A stretch of 64,000 nucleotides of DNA from Kineococcus rubinsiae (GCF_011839805.1 NZ_VWPY01000015.1:1-64000), one strand, 5' to 3'; shown: positions 24,020-33,897, numbered from the stretch's first letter. Notes: generated from the letters alone by a model not told the origin. Numbers and translations: made by a program.

Positions 24020-25639
24020 TCAGAGCCGGGGCGACCCGCGGTGGGTGAGGGCGGCCTCGTCGAGGTCGAGCTGCTCCAGCAGGTCCCGGACGGCGTCCTC
24101 CGCGACGTGGCCGTCCTCCTGCGCCTGCACGAGTGCGGCCCGCTGCGCGGTGATCATCGCGCGGCGGACCTGCACCGCGCGGGTCGCGGCGCGCCGGCCG
24201 GTCACGGCGTCGTCGGAGTCGTCGGCGTCCTCCTCGCGCAGCGCGGCGAGCCGGTCCATCCGCTGCGCGACGGCGTCCACGACCTGCCGCTCCCCGGCGG
24301 ACTCGGCCTGCTCCCGGGCGGCCGCGAGGATGCGGTGGTTGCTGCCCGTGGCGACCTCGCGCGCCCGGCGGCGCTGCTCCTCCTGCCACGCCCGCTCCTC
24401 GGGGACGTCGAGGTCGAGGCGCCGGATGAGCCGGGGCAGGGTCGAGCCCTGCAGCAGCAGGGTGCCGACGGCGACGAGGAAGGCGATCACCTGCAGGTCG
24501 GCGCGGTGCGGGAAGGGGGTGCCGTCGCCCAGCTGCGCGGGGATACCGGCCGCGGCCGCCAGGGTCACGACCCCGCGCATGCCCGTCCACGCGATGACGA
24601 CGTCCTCGCGCCGGCCGTAGTGGCGGCCGTCGGGGGAGAACCGGCCGCCCAGCACCTCCCGCATCAGCACCCCGCCGAGCAGCACCCAGGCGACCCGCAC
24701 GAGCACGACCCCCACGAGCACGGCCAGGCCGCCCAGGAGCAGCTCGCCGGTGCGGGAGCCGTCCTGCGCGGCGTCCTCGAGCAGGAAGCGCAGCTGCAGC
24801 CCGAGGTAGGCGAACACGAAGGCCTCGAGCAGGACGTCGAGGACGTTCCACACGTCGCGCTCGGCGATGCGCGTGGCGTACACGGCGCGCACCGAGCGGC
24901 GCGAGAGCGCGAACCCGGCCGCGACGACCGCCAGCACCCCGGACGCCTCCAGCGCCTCCGCGACGGCGTAGGCCGTGAAGGGCAGCAGGACCGCGAAGGC
25001 CGTCATGGTGGTCGGGCTCTCGATGCGGGTCCGCACCAGGTGCACGAGCCGGCCCAGCACCGCGCCGACGAGGATGCCGACGACCGCGCTGAAGAGGAAG
25101 TAGGGGATCAGCCCGTCGACGACGGTGTCCTCCCCGGTCACCCGCGCCGTCGTGACGGAGAACAGGGTGAGCGCCGCGGCGTCGTTGACGAGGCTCTCGC
25201 CCTTGAGGGTGTTCAGCACCCGCACCGGCAGCCCGAGCCGGCCCCCGATGGCCACGGCCGTCACGGCGTCGGGCGGGGAGACGACCGCCGCCAGGACCAG
25301 CGCCAGGGGGAGCGTCAGCCACGGCACGGCCCACGCGGCGAGGGCGCCGACGGCGGCCGTCGTGACGAGCACGAGCACCACGCCCAGGTTGGTGATCGAG
25401 CGCCAGCGGCGCTTGAAGCCGGACCACGAGAAGTCGGTGGTGGTCGAGAACAGCAGCGGCGGCAGGACCACCGACAGGATGACGTCGGGGGACAGTTCCA
25501 GCCGCGGCAGGCCCGGGACGAAGGACACCACGGCCCCCGCGACCGCCAGGACCAGCGGGGCCTGCAGGCCCCGGCGGTCGGCGAGGATGGTCAGCGCGAG
25601 CGCGCCGAGGACGACGAGGAGCACCTGCGGGACGAGCAC
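24020..25639 (-). CDS. CPA1-family Na+/H+ antiporter
   Basis: 539-residue cation:proton antiporter. About 12 hydrophobic spans occupy the first ~400 residues. The CPA1 core motifs are present: SPPDAVTAVA in one unwound helix and GESLVNDAAALTLF, with the Asn-Asp pair expected to bind and translocate the ion, in the next. The C-terminal ~140 residues are cytoplasmic, charged and helical (RLDLDVPEERAWQEEQRRRA onward), matching the regulatory tail of actinobacterial members. It exports Na+ or K+ in exchange for H+ for pH and salt homeostasis. The GTG at 25639 opens directly into the first span. Confidence 0.93.
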   Translation of the reverse strand: MLVPQVLLVVLGALALTILADRRGLQAPLVLAVAGAVVSFVPGLPRLELSPDVILSVVLPPLLFSTTTDFSWSGFKRRWRSITNLGVVLVLVTTAAVGALAAWAVPWLTLPLALVLAAVVSPPDAVTAVAIGGRLGLPVRVLNTLKGESLVNDAAALTLFSVTTARVTGEDTVVDGLIPYFLFSAVVGILVGAVLGRLVHLVRTRIESPTTMTAFAVLLPFTAYAVAEALEASGVLAVVAAGFALSRRSVRAVYATRIAERDVWNVLDVLLEAFVFAYLGLQLRFLLEDAAQDGSRTGELLLGGLAVLVGVVLVRVAWVLLGGVLMREVLGGRFSPDGRHYGRREDVVIAWTGMRGVVTLAAAAGIPAQLGDGTPFPHRADLQVIAFLVAVGTLLLQGSTLPRLIRRLDLDVPEERAWQEEQRRRAREVATGSNHRILAAAREQAESAGERQVVDAVAQRMDRLAALREEDADDSDDAVTGRRAATRAVQVRRAMITAQRAALVQAQEDGHVAEDAVRDLLEQLDLDEAALTHRGSPRL

Positions 25640-25718
25640 CGGGCCAGTCTGCCGGGACCCCCGCCGGCCCGCCCGGGCGAGCAGCGGTGCCGCCCGGCGG
25701 CCGCGGTCCCCGACGGCA

Positions 25719-25749
25719 GCTCAGGCAGGGGGCTCAGGGAGGGGGCTCA
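25719..25749 (-). repeat. 13-base tandem repeat starting at a stop codon
   Basis: Read on the minus strand, TGAGCCCCCTCCC, TGAGCCCCCTGCC and then TGAGC follow one another. The first TGA is the VOC-protein stop codon. Unit starts coincide with stop triplets, as in two other arrays of this window. Confidence 0.8.
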
Positions 25750-26118
25750 GACGCTGGCGTCGACCACCGGCTCGGCGGGGAGCACGACGCACCACTCGTT
25801 GCCCTCCGGGTCCAGCAGGATCTGGAAGGAGCCGGCGTCGTCGCTCTGCACGTCCCCGACGCGGACCGCGCCGGCCTCCTCCGCCGCGGCCGTGGCCGCG
25901 GCGACGTCCTCCACGAGCACGTCGACGTGCAGGCGGTTCTTGCCCCGCTTCGGCTCGGGCACGAGCTGGAAGGCCAGCCGCGTCCAGCCGGGCGGGTCGA
26001 CGTAGGCCCACGCGTCGTCGCGCGAGCGGGGTTCACCGCCCAGCACCTGCGCCCAGAACCCCGCCAGCACCAGGGGTTCCGCGCAGTCCACCACGACCTC
26101 GTCGACGCGTCCGATCAC
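25747..26118 (-). CDS. VOC-superfamily (glyoxalase-like) protein
   Basis: 123-residue protein with two beta-alpha-beta-beta-beta modules of the vicinal-oxygen-chelate fold. It starts VDEVVVDCAEPLVLAGFWAQ and ends QILLDPEGNEWCVVL, the usual C-terminal module with the metal-ligand Glu position. KNRLHVDVLVED supplies the His position. It belongs to the glyoxalase-like group of actinobacteria, most of which have no assigned substrate. The GTG at 26118 is the only sensible start. It lies between fumC and the antiporter, all on minus, but gaps of ~100 bases on each side make a shared transcript uncertain. Confidence 0.85.
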   Translation of the reverse strand: MIGRVDEVVVDCAEPLVLAGFWAQVLGGEPRSRDDAWAYVDPPGWTRLAFQLVPEPKRGKNRLHVDVLVEDVAAATAAAEEAGAVRVGDVQSDDAGSFQILLDPEGNEWCVVLPAEPVVDASV

Positions 26119-26205
26119 AGCGCCGACCCTAGGACGGCCCCGGCTCCCGCGCCCGTGGTGCGCGCCGCCCCGCCGCGCCCGGCCCGGGCACGGCGGGGGA
26201 GCGGG

Positions 26206-27642
26206 TCAGGCCTTCTTCGGCGACGTCATCGACATGACGTCCAGCGCCGTGTCGAGCTGCTCCTCGGTGACGTCGCCGCGCTCGACGAAGCCCAGGGCCA
26301 CCACGGCCTCGCGGACGGTGAGGCCCTCGGCGACGGCGTGCTTGGCGACCTTCGCGGCGGACTCGTAGCCGATGGCGCGGTTGAGCGGCGTGACGATCGA
26401 GGGCGAGGACTCCGCGTAGCGGCGGCACTGCTCCACGTCGGCCTCGAGCCCGTCGACCGTGCGGTCGGCGAGCAGCCGGGCCGCGTTGCCCAGCAGTCGC
26501 GTGGACTCCAGGACGTTGCGCGCCATGACGGGGATCTGGACGTTCAGCTCGAAGGCGCCGCTGGCCCCGGCCCAGGCGACGGTGGCGTCGTTGCCGACGA
26601 CCTGCGCGCAGACCATGAGGACGGCCTCGGGCACGACGGGGTTCACCTTGCCGGGCATGATCGAGGAGCCGGGCTGCAGATCGGGCAGCCGCAGCTCGCC
26701 CAGGCCCGTGCGCGGGCCGGAGCCCATCCACCGCAGGTCGTTGCAGACCTTGGTGAGGCTCACCGCGACGGTGCGCAGCGCGCCGGACAGCTCGACGAGG
26801 GCGTCGCGCGCGCCCTGGGCCTCGAAGTGGTCCTCCGCCTCGGTCAGGGGCAGGCCCGTGTCCTCGGCCAGCAGCTCGATGACGCGCTGCGGGAAGCCGG
26901 GCGGGGTGTTGATGCCCGTGCCGACAGCGGTGCCGCCCAGCGGGACCTCGGCGACGCGGGGGACCGTGGCCTGCACGCGCTGCACGCCCCGGCGCACCTG
27001 CGCGGCGTAGCCCGCGAACTCCTGGCCCAGCGTCACGGGGGTCGCGTCCATGAGGTGGGTGCGCCCGGACTTCACGACCTCGGCCCACTCGCCCGCCTTG
27101 CGCCGCAGGGACGCCTCGAGGTGCTCCAGCGCCGGGACGAGCTCCCGCACGACCGCCGACGTCGCGGCGACGTGGACGGAGGTGGGGAAGACGTCGTTGG
27201 AGGACTGCGACGCGTTGACGTGGTCGTTGGGGTGCACGGGGCTGCCGAGGCGCTCCGTGGCGAGCGTGGCGATGACCTCGTTGGCGTTCATGTTCGACGA
27301 CGTGCCGGAGCCGGTCTGGAAGATGTCGACGGGGAACTCCCCGTCCCAGCGGCCGGTCGCGACCTCCTCGGCGGCGGCGGCCACCGCCTCGGCGACGTCG
27401 CGCGCCAGGACGCCCAGCTCGGCGTTCGCCGTCGCCGCGGCCTTCTTGATCCGGGCGAGCGCCTCGATGTGCGAGCGCTCCAGCCCGGTGCCGGAGAGCG
27501 GGAAGTTCTCCACGGCCCGCTGGGTCTGCGCGCGCCACTTGGCGGCGGCGGGGACCCGGACCTCCCCCATGGTGTCGTGCTCGATGCGGAACTCGGTGCT
27601 GCCCTCGGCGGGCACGCCGCTCGTCAGGTCATCGGTGGCCAT
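26206..27642 (-). CDS. fumC: fumarate hydratase, class II
   Basis: 478-residue iron-independent fumarase of the aspartase/fumarase superfamily. It interconverts fumarate and malate in the TCA cycle as a homotetramer. The superfamily signature [11 protein letters not shown] lies near residues 325-335, with the catalytic Ser in the flexible loop. Upstream are [32 protein letters not shown] and [17 protein letters not shown], which build the active site from three subunits. Length fits the family (460-480). It is divergent from the lpqY operon. In mycobacteria fum is followed by glpX; here the trehalose importer and an acetyltransferase gene lie between them. Confidence 0.97.
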   Translation of the reverse strand: MATDDLTSGVPAEGSTEFRIEHDTMGEVRVPAAAKWRAQTQRAVENFPLSGTGLERSHIEALARIKKAAATANAELGVLARDVAEAVAAAAEEVATGRWDGEFPVDIFQTGSGTSSNMNANEVIATLATERLGSPVHPNDHVNASQSSNDVFPTSVHVAATSAVVRELVPALEHLEASLRRKAGEWAEVVKSGRTHLMDATPVTLGQEFAGYAAQVRRGVQRVQATVPRVAEVPLGGTAVGTGINTPPGFPQRVIELLAEDTGLPLTEAEDHFEAQGARDALVELSGALRTVAVSLTKVCNDLRWMGSGPRTGLGELRLPDLQPGSSIMPGKVNPVVPEAVLMVCAQVVGNDATVAWAGASGAFELNVQIPVMARNVLESTRLLGNAARLLADRTVDGLEADVEQCRRYAESSPSIVTPLNRAIGYESAAKVAKHAVAEGLTVREAVVALGFVERGDVTEEQLDTALDVMSMTSPKKA

Positions 27643-27836
27643 GGGCTCATCCTGCCGTGTCCGTCCCCGCGCGCGTCACGGGTGGTGGTGCCCGCGGCCC
27701 GCGAGGACCGGCGTCCGAACGCGCCGCAACGGTCGGATCACGATGCACCCTTTTCTGGATCTTCACCTGGCCCCACCCGTGCGTCAGGTGTAGGCATGGC
27801 GCTGACCGCGAGGTTCGACACGTCCGAGGAGGGGCT

Positions 27837-29138
27837 GTGGCAGGCCATTGGCGCACTCGCGTCGGGGTGGTGAGCGCGGGCGTGATGCTCGCGAGCACCC
27901 TCGGAGCGTGCGGGAGCGGATCGGCGGCCACCGGGACGCCGACCCTGAACTGGTACATCAACCCGGACAACGGCGGGCAGGCCGCGATCGCGGCCAGCTG
28001 CAGCGAGGCCTCGAACGGGGCCTACGCGATCGAGACCTCGATCCTGCCCAGCCAGGCCGCCGCGCAGCGCGAGCAGCTGATGCGCCGCCTGGCGGGCAAC
28101 GACACGTCCATCGACCTCATGAGCCTGGACCCGGTGTTCGTGCCGGAGACGTCCGAGGCGGGGTTCCTGGCGCCCATCCCGGACGACCTGAAGCAGACGC
28201 TCTCGGACGGCGTCGTCCAGGGCGCGGTCCAGGCGGCGACGTGGAAGGGCGAACTCGTCGCCGCCCCGTTCTGGGCGAACACGCAGCTGCTCTGGTACCG
28301 CAAGTCCGTGGCCGAGGCCGCGGGCCTGGACATGACCAAGCCGATCACCTGGCAGCAGCTCATCGACGCCGCGAAGGCCGAGGGCACCGCGATCGGCGTC
28401 CAGGGGACGCGGGCGGAGTCCATGACGGTGTGGGTCAACGCGCTCATCACCTCCGCGGGCGGCAAGGTCATCGAGAACCCCGACGCCAAGGGGCCGGACA
28501 TCGAGCTGGGCCTGGACTCCGAGGCGGGGCGGGCCGCGGCGAAGGTCATGGAGCAGATCACCGCGGCCGGCGTCGCCGGGCCGGGCATCGACAACCGCGA
28601 CGAGTCGGCCACCGCGAACCTGTTCCAGCAGGACGGCGCGGACTTCATGGTGAACTGGCCGTTCGTCTACGCCCAGGGCAAGTCCGCCGCCGAGGGCGGG
28701 ACGATGGACCAGGCGATCTTCGACGACTACGGCTGGGCGCTGTACCCCCAGGTCACGGCCGGCCAGGAGAGCGCCCCGCCGCTGGGCGGCATCGACGTCG
28801 GCGTCAGCGCGTTCTCCGAGCACCGCGAGGCGGCCTTCGAAGCCGTGCAGTGCATCGTGTCCCAGGAGAACCAGGCCGCCTACATGCTCTCCGACGGCAA
28901 CCCGGCCGCGCTCGAGGCCGTCTACGACGATCCGAAGGTCAAGCAGGAGTTCCCCATGGCGGACACCATCCGCCAGTCCCTGCAGCAGGCCGCGCCGCGT
29001 CCGCAGACGGCGTACTACAACGAGGTCAGCCAGGGCATCCAGGACCGCTGGCAGCCCGTCTCGGGCGTCACGGACGCGACCCCGGGTGCCTCGTCCACGT
29101 TCATCGGTGAGGTCCTCCGAGGGGAGAAGCTGCTGTGA
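27837..29138 (+). CDS. lpqY: trehalose ABC importer, substrate-binding lipoprotein LpqY
   Basis: 433-residue solute-binding lipoprotein. The signal peptide ends in a lipobox with the lipidated Cys25 (TLGAC). Several stretches match mycobacterial LpqY as I recall it: NTQLLWYR, FMVNWPFVYA, GGIDVGVSAFS, FEAVQCIVSQENQ and FPMADTIRQSLQQAAPRPQT. LpqY captures trehalose released when mycolates or similar glycolipids are made, for re-import. The GTG at 27837 follows GAGGAGGGG. It is the first gene of a four-gene operon, overlapping the first permease by 4 bases. Substrate by homology: trehalose; a related alpha-glucoside cannot be excluded. Confidence 0.9.
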   Translation: MAGHWRTRVGVVSAGVMLASTLGACGSGSAATGTPTLNWYINPDNGGQAAIAASCSEASNGAYAIETSILPSQAAAQREQLMRRLAGNDTSIDLMSLDPVFVPETSEAGFLAPIPDDLKQTLSDGVVQGAVQAATWKGELVAAPFWANTQLLWYRKSVAEAAGLDMTKPITWQQLIDAAKAEGTAIGVQGTRAESMTVWVNALITSAGGKVIENPDAKGPDIELGLDSEAGRAAAKVMEQITAAGVAGPGIDNRDESATANLFQQDGADFMVNWPFVYAQGKSAAEGGTMDQAIFDDYGWALYPQVTAGQESAPPLGGIDVGVSAFSEHREAAFEAVQCIVSQENQAAYMLSDGNPAALEAVYDDPKVKQEFPMADTIRQSLQQAAPRPQTAYYNEVSQGIQDRWQPVSGVTDATPGASSTFIGEVLRGEKLL

Positions 29139-30091
29139 GCTCGACGACCACGGCACGGGCGGGCGCCACGGCCGCCGCCCCGGGCAAGGGCCGGGTGGGC
29201 AAGACCGACCGGGCCAAGGCGGAGGCCCGGCTCGGCTGGTACCTCGCCGGCCCGGCGTTCGTCATCCTCGTGGGCGTCACGGGGTACCCGATCCTGCAGG
29301 CCCTCTACGAGTCGCTGTTCAGCTTCCGGCTCACCGCGCCCGCGGACCGCGAGTTCATCGGGCTGCGCAACTACTCGGTCATCCTCACCGACTCCCTGTG
29401 GTGGTCGGCCATGCTCAACACGGTCCTCATCACGCTCGTGACGGTGGCCGTGGAGCTCGTCATCGGGTTCGCGCTGGCCATGGTCATGCACAAGGTGCTC
29501 GGCTGGCTGCGGCCCATCGTCCGCACGGCGATCCTGGTGCCGTACGCGGTCATCACGGTCGTCTCGGCCTACGCCTGGCAGTACGCGTTCGGCCTCACCA
29601 CCGGGTTCATGAACGCGGTGCTGCCGGGCGTCGGGGCCGACTTCGACTGGTTCGCCAACAAGTGGACGGCGCTCACCGTCATCTGCCTGTCGGAGATCTG
29701 GAAGACCACGCCCTTCATCTCGCTGCTGCTGCTCGCGGGCCTCGCGCAGGTCCCCGACGACATGCTCGAGGCCGCGAAGGTCGACGGCGCCACGGCGCGC
29801 GAGCGGCTGTTCCGGGTCACCCTGCCGAACATGAAGGCGTCCATCATGGTCGCCCTGCTGTTCCGGGCCCTGGACGCGTTCCGCATCTTCGACAACGTCT
29901 ACATCATGACCAAGGGCGCCGCCGGGACGGAGACGCTGTCGGCCCTGGCGTACAACCAGACCATCTCGAGGCTCGAGATCGGCCTGGGGTCCGCGGTCTC
30001 CGTCCTGCTGTTCGTCTGCGTCCTCATCATCTGCTTCATCGCCATCAAGGTGTTCGGTGTCGACCTCGCCCGAGCCAGGGGGGAGTCCTGA
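29135..30091 (+). CDS. sugA: trehalose ABC importer permease SugA
   Basis: 318-residue MalF-type permease with about six membrane spans, starting after a ~30-residue charged N-terminus. The EAA loop that docks on the ATPase reads LEAAKVDGATARERLFRVTL, followed by PNMK. The GTG overlaps the lpqY stop (GTGA), so translation is coupled. It pairs with SugB to form the membrane channel and receives substrate from LpqY. Naming rests on operon context and on LpqY identity, because permeases of this class look alike across sugar importers. Confidence 0.9.
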   Translation: MSSTTTARAGATAAAPGKGRVGKTDRAKAEARLGWYLAGPAFVILVGVTGYPILQALYESLFSFRLTAPADREFIGLRNYSVILTDSLWWSAMLNTVLITLVTVAVELVIGFALAMVMHKVLGWLRPIVRTAILVPYAVITVVSAYAWQYAFGLTTGFMNAVLPGVGADFDWFANKWTALTVICLSEIWKTTPFISLLLLAGLAQVPDDMLEAAKVDGATARERLFRVTLPNMKASIMVALLFRALDAFRIFDNVYIMTKGAAGTETLSALAYNQTISRLEIGLGSAVSVLLFVCVLIICFIAIKVFGVDLARARGES

Positions 30092-30092
30092 C

Positions 30093-30935
30093 GTGGGAGC
30101 CATGTCCGGCAAGGAGAAGGCGCTCTGGTACGTCGGAGCGCTCGTCATCGTCCTCTACGCGCTGCTGCCCGTGGCGTGGATCATCTCGCTGAGCCTCAAG
30201 GCCGAGAGCGACCTCGCGAACAAGAGCTTCCTCCCGACGAACGCGACGGGCTCGAACTACTCCGGCATCTTCTCCGGCGACGGCGCCGACCTGTTCCTGC
30301 CGGCGCTGCGCAACTCGATCGTCGTGTGCCTCATCTCCACGCTCATCGCGGTCGTGCTGGCCATGTTCGCGGCCTACGCCATCGCCCGGCTCGAGTTCCC
30401 GGGCAAGCGGCTGGTGCTCACGAGCGCGCTGGCCGTCGCGGTGTTCCCGGTCATCACGATGGTCACCCCGCTGTTCAACCTGTGGCGCCAGATCGGGCTG
30501 TACGACACGATCCCCGGCCTGGTCATCCCCTACCTCGCGCTGACCCTGCCCATCTCCATCTGGACGATGTCGGCGTTCTTCCGCGGCATCCCCTGGGACA
30601 TGGAGCAGGCCGCGCAGGTCGACGGCGCGACCAGCTGGCAGGCGTTCCGCAAGGTGATCGTGCCGCTGGCCGCCCCCGGCGTCTTCACCACGGCGATCAT
30701 CGCCTTCTTCATCGCGTGGAACGACTTCGTCTTCGGCATCTCGCTGACGTCGACGTCGCGGGCCCAGCCCGTCCCCGCGGCGCTGAGCTCCTTCACCGGG
30801 TCCAGCTACTTCGTGCAGCCGACGGGCGCCATCTCCGCGGCGGCCGTCATCGTCACCATCCCCGTCGTCCTCCTCGCGCTGGTCTTCCAGCGCCGGATCG
30901 TCGCGGGGCTCACCAACGGTGCCGTCAAGGGCTGA
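30093..30935 (+). CDS. sugB: trehalose ABC importer permease SugB
   Basis: 280-residue MalG-type permease with six spans. The EAA loop is MEQAAQVDGATSWQAFRKVI followed by VPLAAPG. The start is the GTG at 30093, one base after the sugA stop, because GGGGAG lies 7-8 bases ahead; ATG 30102 is too far from it. The frame runs further upstream inside sugA without support. It forms the second half of the channel. The C-terminus is short and ends directly after the last span. Confidence 0.9.
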   Translation: MGAMSGKEKALWYVGALVIVLYALLPVAWIISLSLKAESDLANKSFLPTNATGSNYSGIFSGDGADLFLPALRNSIVVCLISTLIAVVLAMFAAYAIARLEFPGKRLVLTSALAVAVFPVITMVTPLFNLWRQIGLYDTIPGLVIPYLALTLPISIWTMSAFFRGIPWDMEQAAQVDGATSWQAFRKVIVPLAAPGVFTTAIIAFFIAWNDFVFGISLTSTSRAQPVPAALSSFTGSSYFVQPTGAISAAAVIVTIPVVLLALVFQRRIVAGLTNGAVKG

Positions 30936-30985
30936 CCGCCCGCCCACCGACCCGATCCCCTTCCCGCAGTCGAGGAGCGCCCGCG

Positions 30986-32257
30986 ATGGCCCGCATCGAG
31001 CTCAAGAACATCGTCAAGAAGTACGGCGACGGCTTCCCGGCCGTCAACGACGTCAGCATCGACATCGCCGACGGCGAGCTGCTGATCCTGGTCGGCCCGT
31101 CCGGCTGCGGGAAGTCGACGCTGCTGCGGATGATCGTCGGCCTGGAGGACATCACCTCCGGCGACCTGCTCATCGACGGCAAGCGCGTCAACGACCTGGC
31201 CCCCCGCGAGCGCGACCTCGCGATGGTGTTCCAGAACTACGCCCTGTACCCCCACCTGACGGTGGGGGAGAACATCGCCTTCCCGCTGCGCCTGGCCCAC
31301 GGCAAGGTCTCCGAGCAGGAGGTGCAGTCCCGGGTGAAGCGGGCCGCGGACATGCTCGAGCTCAACGAGCACCTCGACCGCAAGCCGGCGAACCTCTCCG
31401 GCGGGCAGCGCCAGCGGGTCGCCATGGGGCGCGCGATCGTGCGCGACGCGAAGGCGTTCCTCTTCGACGAGCCGCTGTCGAACCTCGACGCCAAGCTGCG
31501 CGGCCAGATGCGCACCGAGATCGCCCGCATGCAGCGCAGCCTCGCGACGACCACCGTCTACGTGACGCACGACCAGACCGAGGCCATGACGCTGGGCGAC
31601 CGGGTGGCCGTCCTGCGCAAGGGCCTGCTGCAGCAGGTCGCGAGCCCGCGCGAGCTGTACGAACAGCCCGTCAACCTCTTCGTCGCGGGGTTCATCGGCT
31701 CGCCGCCCATGAACTTCCTGCCCGCGCGGGTCGAGGGCGACCGGCTGCAGCTGCCGTTCTGCGACGTGCCGGCGCCGGCGGCCATCGGTGCGGCGGAGCG
31801 GCAGGGCCAGCTGCTCATCGTCGGGGTGCGCCCGGAGCACTTCGACGACGTCGAGGTCACCGAGGCGCCCGCGGGCGCGGTGACCTTCTCGGCGCAGGTC
31901 GACGTGACGGAGTGGCTCGGCAACGAGCTCTACGCCTACATCCCGTTCGAGGCGGCCGCCGAGACGAAGGAGCAGCTCGCCGAGCTGGACCGCGAGCTCG
32001 ACGGCGAGAGCATGCGCAGCCAGCTCGTCGTCACCCTCGACGCCATGACGTCGGTGCGCGACGGGGACACCGCGCAGCTGTGGTTCAACCCCGACCGGAT
32101 GCACGTCTTCGACCCCTCGACGGGGGAGAACCTCACGCGCGACGAGGAGCGGGCCAAGGCCATCGGGGAGCTGTCCGAGAAGCTGCGCGTGCGCTCCCTC
32201 GAGCGCGCCGCGCAGCAGAGCGGCGGTCGCAAGGAGCCCATGGGCGCCCGCAGCTGA
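30986..32257 (+). CDS. sugC: trehalose ABC importer ATPase SugC (MalK-type)
   Basis: 423-residue nucleotide-binding subunit. It has Walker A GPSGCGKST (37-45), a Q-loop in MVFQNYALYPHLTVGENI, signature LSGGQRQRV (about 135) and Walker B FLFDEPLS (about 155-163). The C-terminal MalK-like TOBE/OB domain (from FIGSPPMNFLPARV onward) is typical of sugar importers. The protein is longer than most MalK/SugC proteins (~370-395) because of an extra charged tail after MHVFDPSTGEN, ending in KEPMGARS. The ATG follows GAGGAG. It powers the LpqY-SugAB complex and ends at a hairpin. Confidence 0.92.
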   Translation: MARIELKNIVKKYGDGFPAVNDVSIDIADGELLILVGPSGCGKSTLLRMIVGLEDITSGDLLIDGKRVNDLAPRERDLAMVFQNYALYPHLTVGENIAFPLRLAHGKVSEQEVQSRVKRAADMLELNEHLDRKPANLSGGQRQRVAMGRAIVRDAKAFLFDEPLSNLDAKLRGQMRTEIARMQRSLATTTVYVTHDQTEAMTLGDRVAVLRKGLLQQVASPRELYEQPVNLFVAGFIGSPPMNFLPARVEGDRLQLPFCDVPAPAAIGAAERQGQLLIVGVRPEHFDDVEVTEAPAGAVTFSAQVDVTEWLGNELYAYIPFEAAAETKEQLAELDRELDGESMRSQLVVTLDAMTSVRDGDTAQLWFNPDRMHVFDPSTGENLTRDEERAKAIGELSEKLRVRSLERAAQQSGGRKEPMGARS

Positions 32258-32259
32258 GC

Positions 32260-32280
32260 GCGGGCGGGCTGCTCGCCCGC
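32260..32280 (+). terminator. hairpin after sugC
   Basis: GCGGGCG (32260-32266) pairs with CGCCCGC (32274-32280) around 7 bases, directly after the sugC stop. Confidence 0.5.
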
Positions 32281-32468
32281 TCCCGCAGAGGGGTTACGCA
32301 GGGCCGTTTCGGTGGCCCAGCGTGACCCCTCTTCCACGCTCGGTGGCGGTCTGGCGACGCGCCGCGCGATCGTGCGGGAGTGCGGTGATGATGTCGCAGG
32401 GCGCGGCTACTGTGCCCGCACGGACCCGTGGACGACCGCGGGCCGCGGACCTCGGGGGGGCGTTGACG

Positions 32469-33806
32469 GTGAGCGACGCCCTGGCCGACCTCCCCCTCCC
32501 GCCGCCGACCTCCCTGCCGCCCGTGGCGCTGCCCGTGGGCCGCGGGGCCCGGCCCGGGCGCACGCCGCTGCCCCTGCCGCGCGACCTGCCGGGCCTCTCC
32601 GTGGTCCGCGACCCGGCGGCCGGGCTGCAGGTCAGCGTGCGGCACACCCTCGACGGCGCCCCCGTGCCCGAGTGGCGCGTCCTCGCCGTCGCGGCCGGGG
32701 CCCCGCCGTTCTGCGGGCCCGACTGGCTGCTCGCGGTGCACGAGCACCTGGGCGCGGGGGAGCCGCTGCTCGTCCTCGTCCGCCGCCAGGGCCGCCTGCT
32801 GGCGCTCGGCGCCTTCGCCGCGCTCGCCGGGCCGCGCCCGCTGCTCACCTTCCTCGGCGCCGGGGGCAGCGACTACGCCACCGTGCTCACCGACCCGGAC
32901 TGCGGCGTCCCGCAGGAGCGGCTCGTCGCCGCCGTGCTGGACGCCGTCGTCGACGCGGTCCCCGGCGCGCTGCTGGACCTGGAGCAGGTGCGGGTCGGCG
33001 ACGTCCTGCTGGAGGCCGTCGACGCGTGGGCCGCGGCCCGGGAGTACTCGGTGCGACGGCTGCAGCAGGCGGTCGTCGCCTCGCTGCGGCTGCCCGACAC
33101 CCTGGCCGAGCACGAGGCGTCCCTGGGCCGCCACGCCCGCCACGAGGAGCGGCGGCAGTGGCGCCGCCTCGCGGCCACCGGGACGGTCGACGTCGTCGAC
33201 GACCTGCTCGCCGACCGCGAGGTCGGCGCCGTGGTCGGTGAGCTCGCGGCCGTCGACCGGGCGCACCCGCACGCGGAGCTGCGCCGCCAGCCGTGGGCGG
33301 GGGAGTCGGGCCGGCTGCTGGAGCAGGTGCTGAGCACGGCCCCGCGCGCGGTCGTGCAGCTCACCGGCATCCGCGTCGACGGCGTCCTCGTCGCCTACAC
33401 CCTCTGCTTCGCGGGCCCCCGCGCCCTGCACGGCTACCTGCAGTCCTACCGCGCCGAGCACGCGGCCTACGGCCCCGGTGCGCTGCTGCTGCTGCGCGTG
33501 CGCCGCCGGGCCATCGCCTCGGGCTACCGCGAGCTCGACCTGCTCCGCGGCGAGGAGGACTACAAGCGGCGCCTCACCACGCGCACGCGCCGCACGGTCC
33601 GCCTGGTGCTGGCCCCGGCCGCGCAGGGCCTCGTGCCCGGGCTCGTGGACCGCCTCAGCCTGCTGCGCCGGACCTACCGCGACGAGCTGCGCCGCCACGA
33701 GCGGCTCGTGCGCCGCGCGAGCGCCGCGGCCGACGCGGGCCGCCGCGTCGCGCAGGTGGCCGCCAGCCGCGCGGCCCTGCTGCGGCTGCCCCGCCGCCGG
33801 CGCTGA
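32469..33806 (+). CDS. GNAT-superfamily protein, CelD/BcsL-like
   Basis: 445-residue protein with an N-terminal region of unclear fold and a C-terminal GNAT_6-type acyltransferase domain. The diagnostic stretch is RVDGVLVAYTLCF, then AYGPGALLLLRVRRRAIASG, then YRELDLLRGEEDYKRRLT. Proteins with this ending are annotated as cellulose-biosynthesis CelD or exopolysaccharide acetyltransferases, and some resemble FemAB aminoacyltransferases. No polysaccharide genes are nearby, so the acceptor is unknown. The start is uncertain: GTG 32469 is used because TACTGT near 32405 could be a -10 that excludes the upstream starts. An ATG at 32388 is the alternative. Confidence 0.75.
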   Translation: MSDALADLPLPPPTSLPPVALPVGRGARPGRTPLPLPRDLPGLSVVRDPAAGLQVSVRHTLDGAPVPEWRVLAVAAGAPPFCGPDWLLAVHEHLGAGEPLLVLVRRQGRLLALGAFAALAGPRPLLTFLGAGGSDYATVLTDPDCGVPQERLVAAVLDAVVDAVPGALLDLEQVRVGDVLLEAVDAWAAAREYSVRRLQQAVVASLRLPDTLAEHEASLGRHARHEERRQWRRLAATGTVDVVDDLLADREVGAVVGELAAVDRAHPHAELRRQPWAGESGRLLEQVLSTAPRAVVQLTGIRVDGVLVAYTLCFAGPRALHGYLQSYRAEHAAYGPGALLLLRVRRRAIASGYRELDLLRGEEDYKRRLTTRTRRTVRLVLAPAAQGLVPGLVDRLSLLRRTYRDELRRHERLVRRASAAADAGRRVAQVAASRAALLRLPRRRR

Positions 33807-33897
33807 CCCCCGCGGGCTGGTTCCCGACGGGCCGGTCCTCCGCAGGCGCTCAGCCGCCGGCGCGGACCCCGTCGAGGAGCCGCGCCGGCGGGCCGCC

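Noticed and set aside
27721-27836. Defined promoter for lpqY
   Set aside because: TTCACC and TAGGCA are present but 23 bases apart, too far for a normal promoter; no confident pair could be named.
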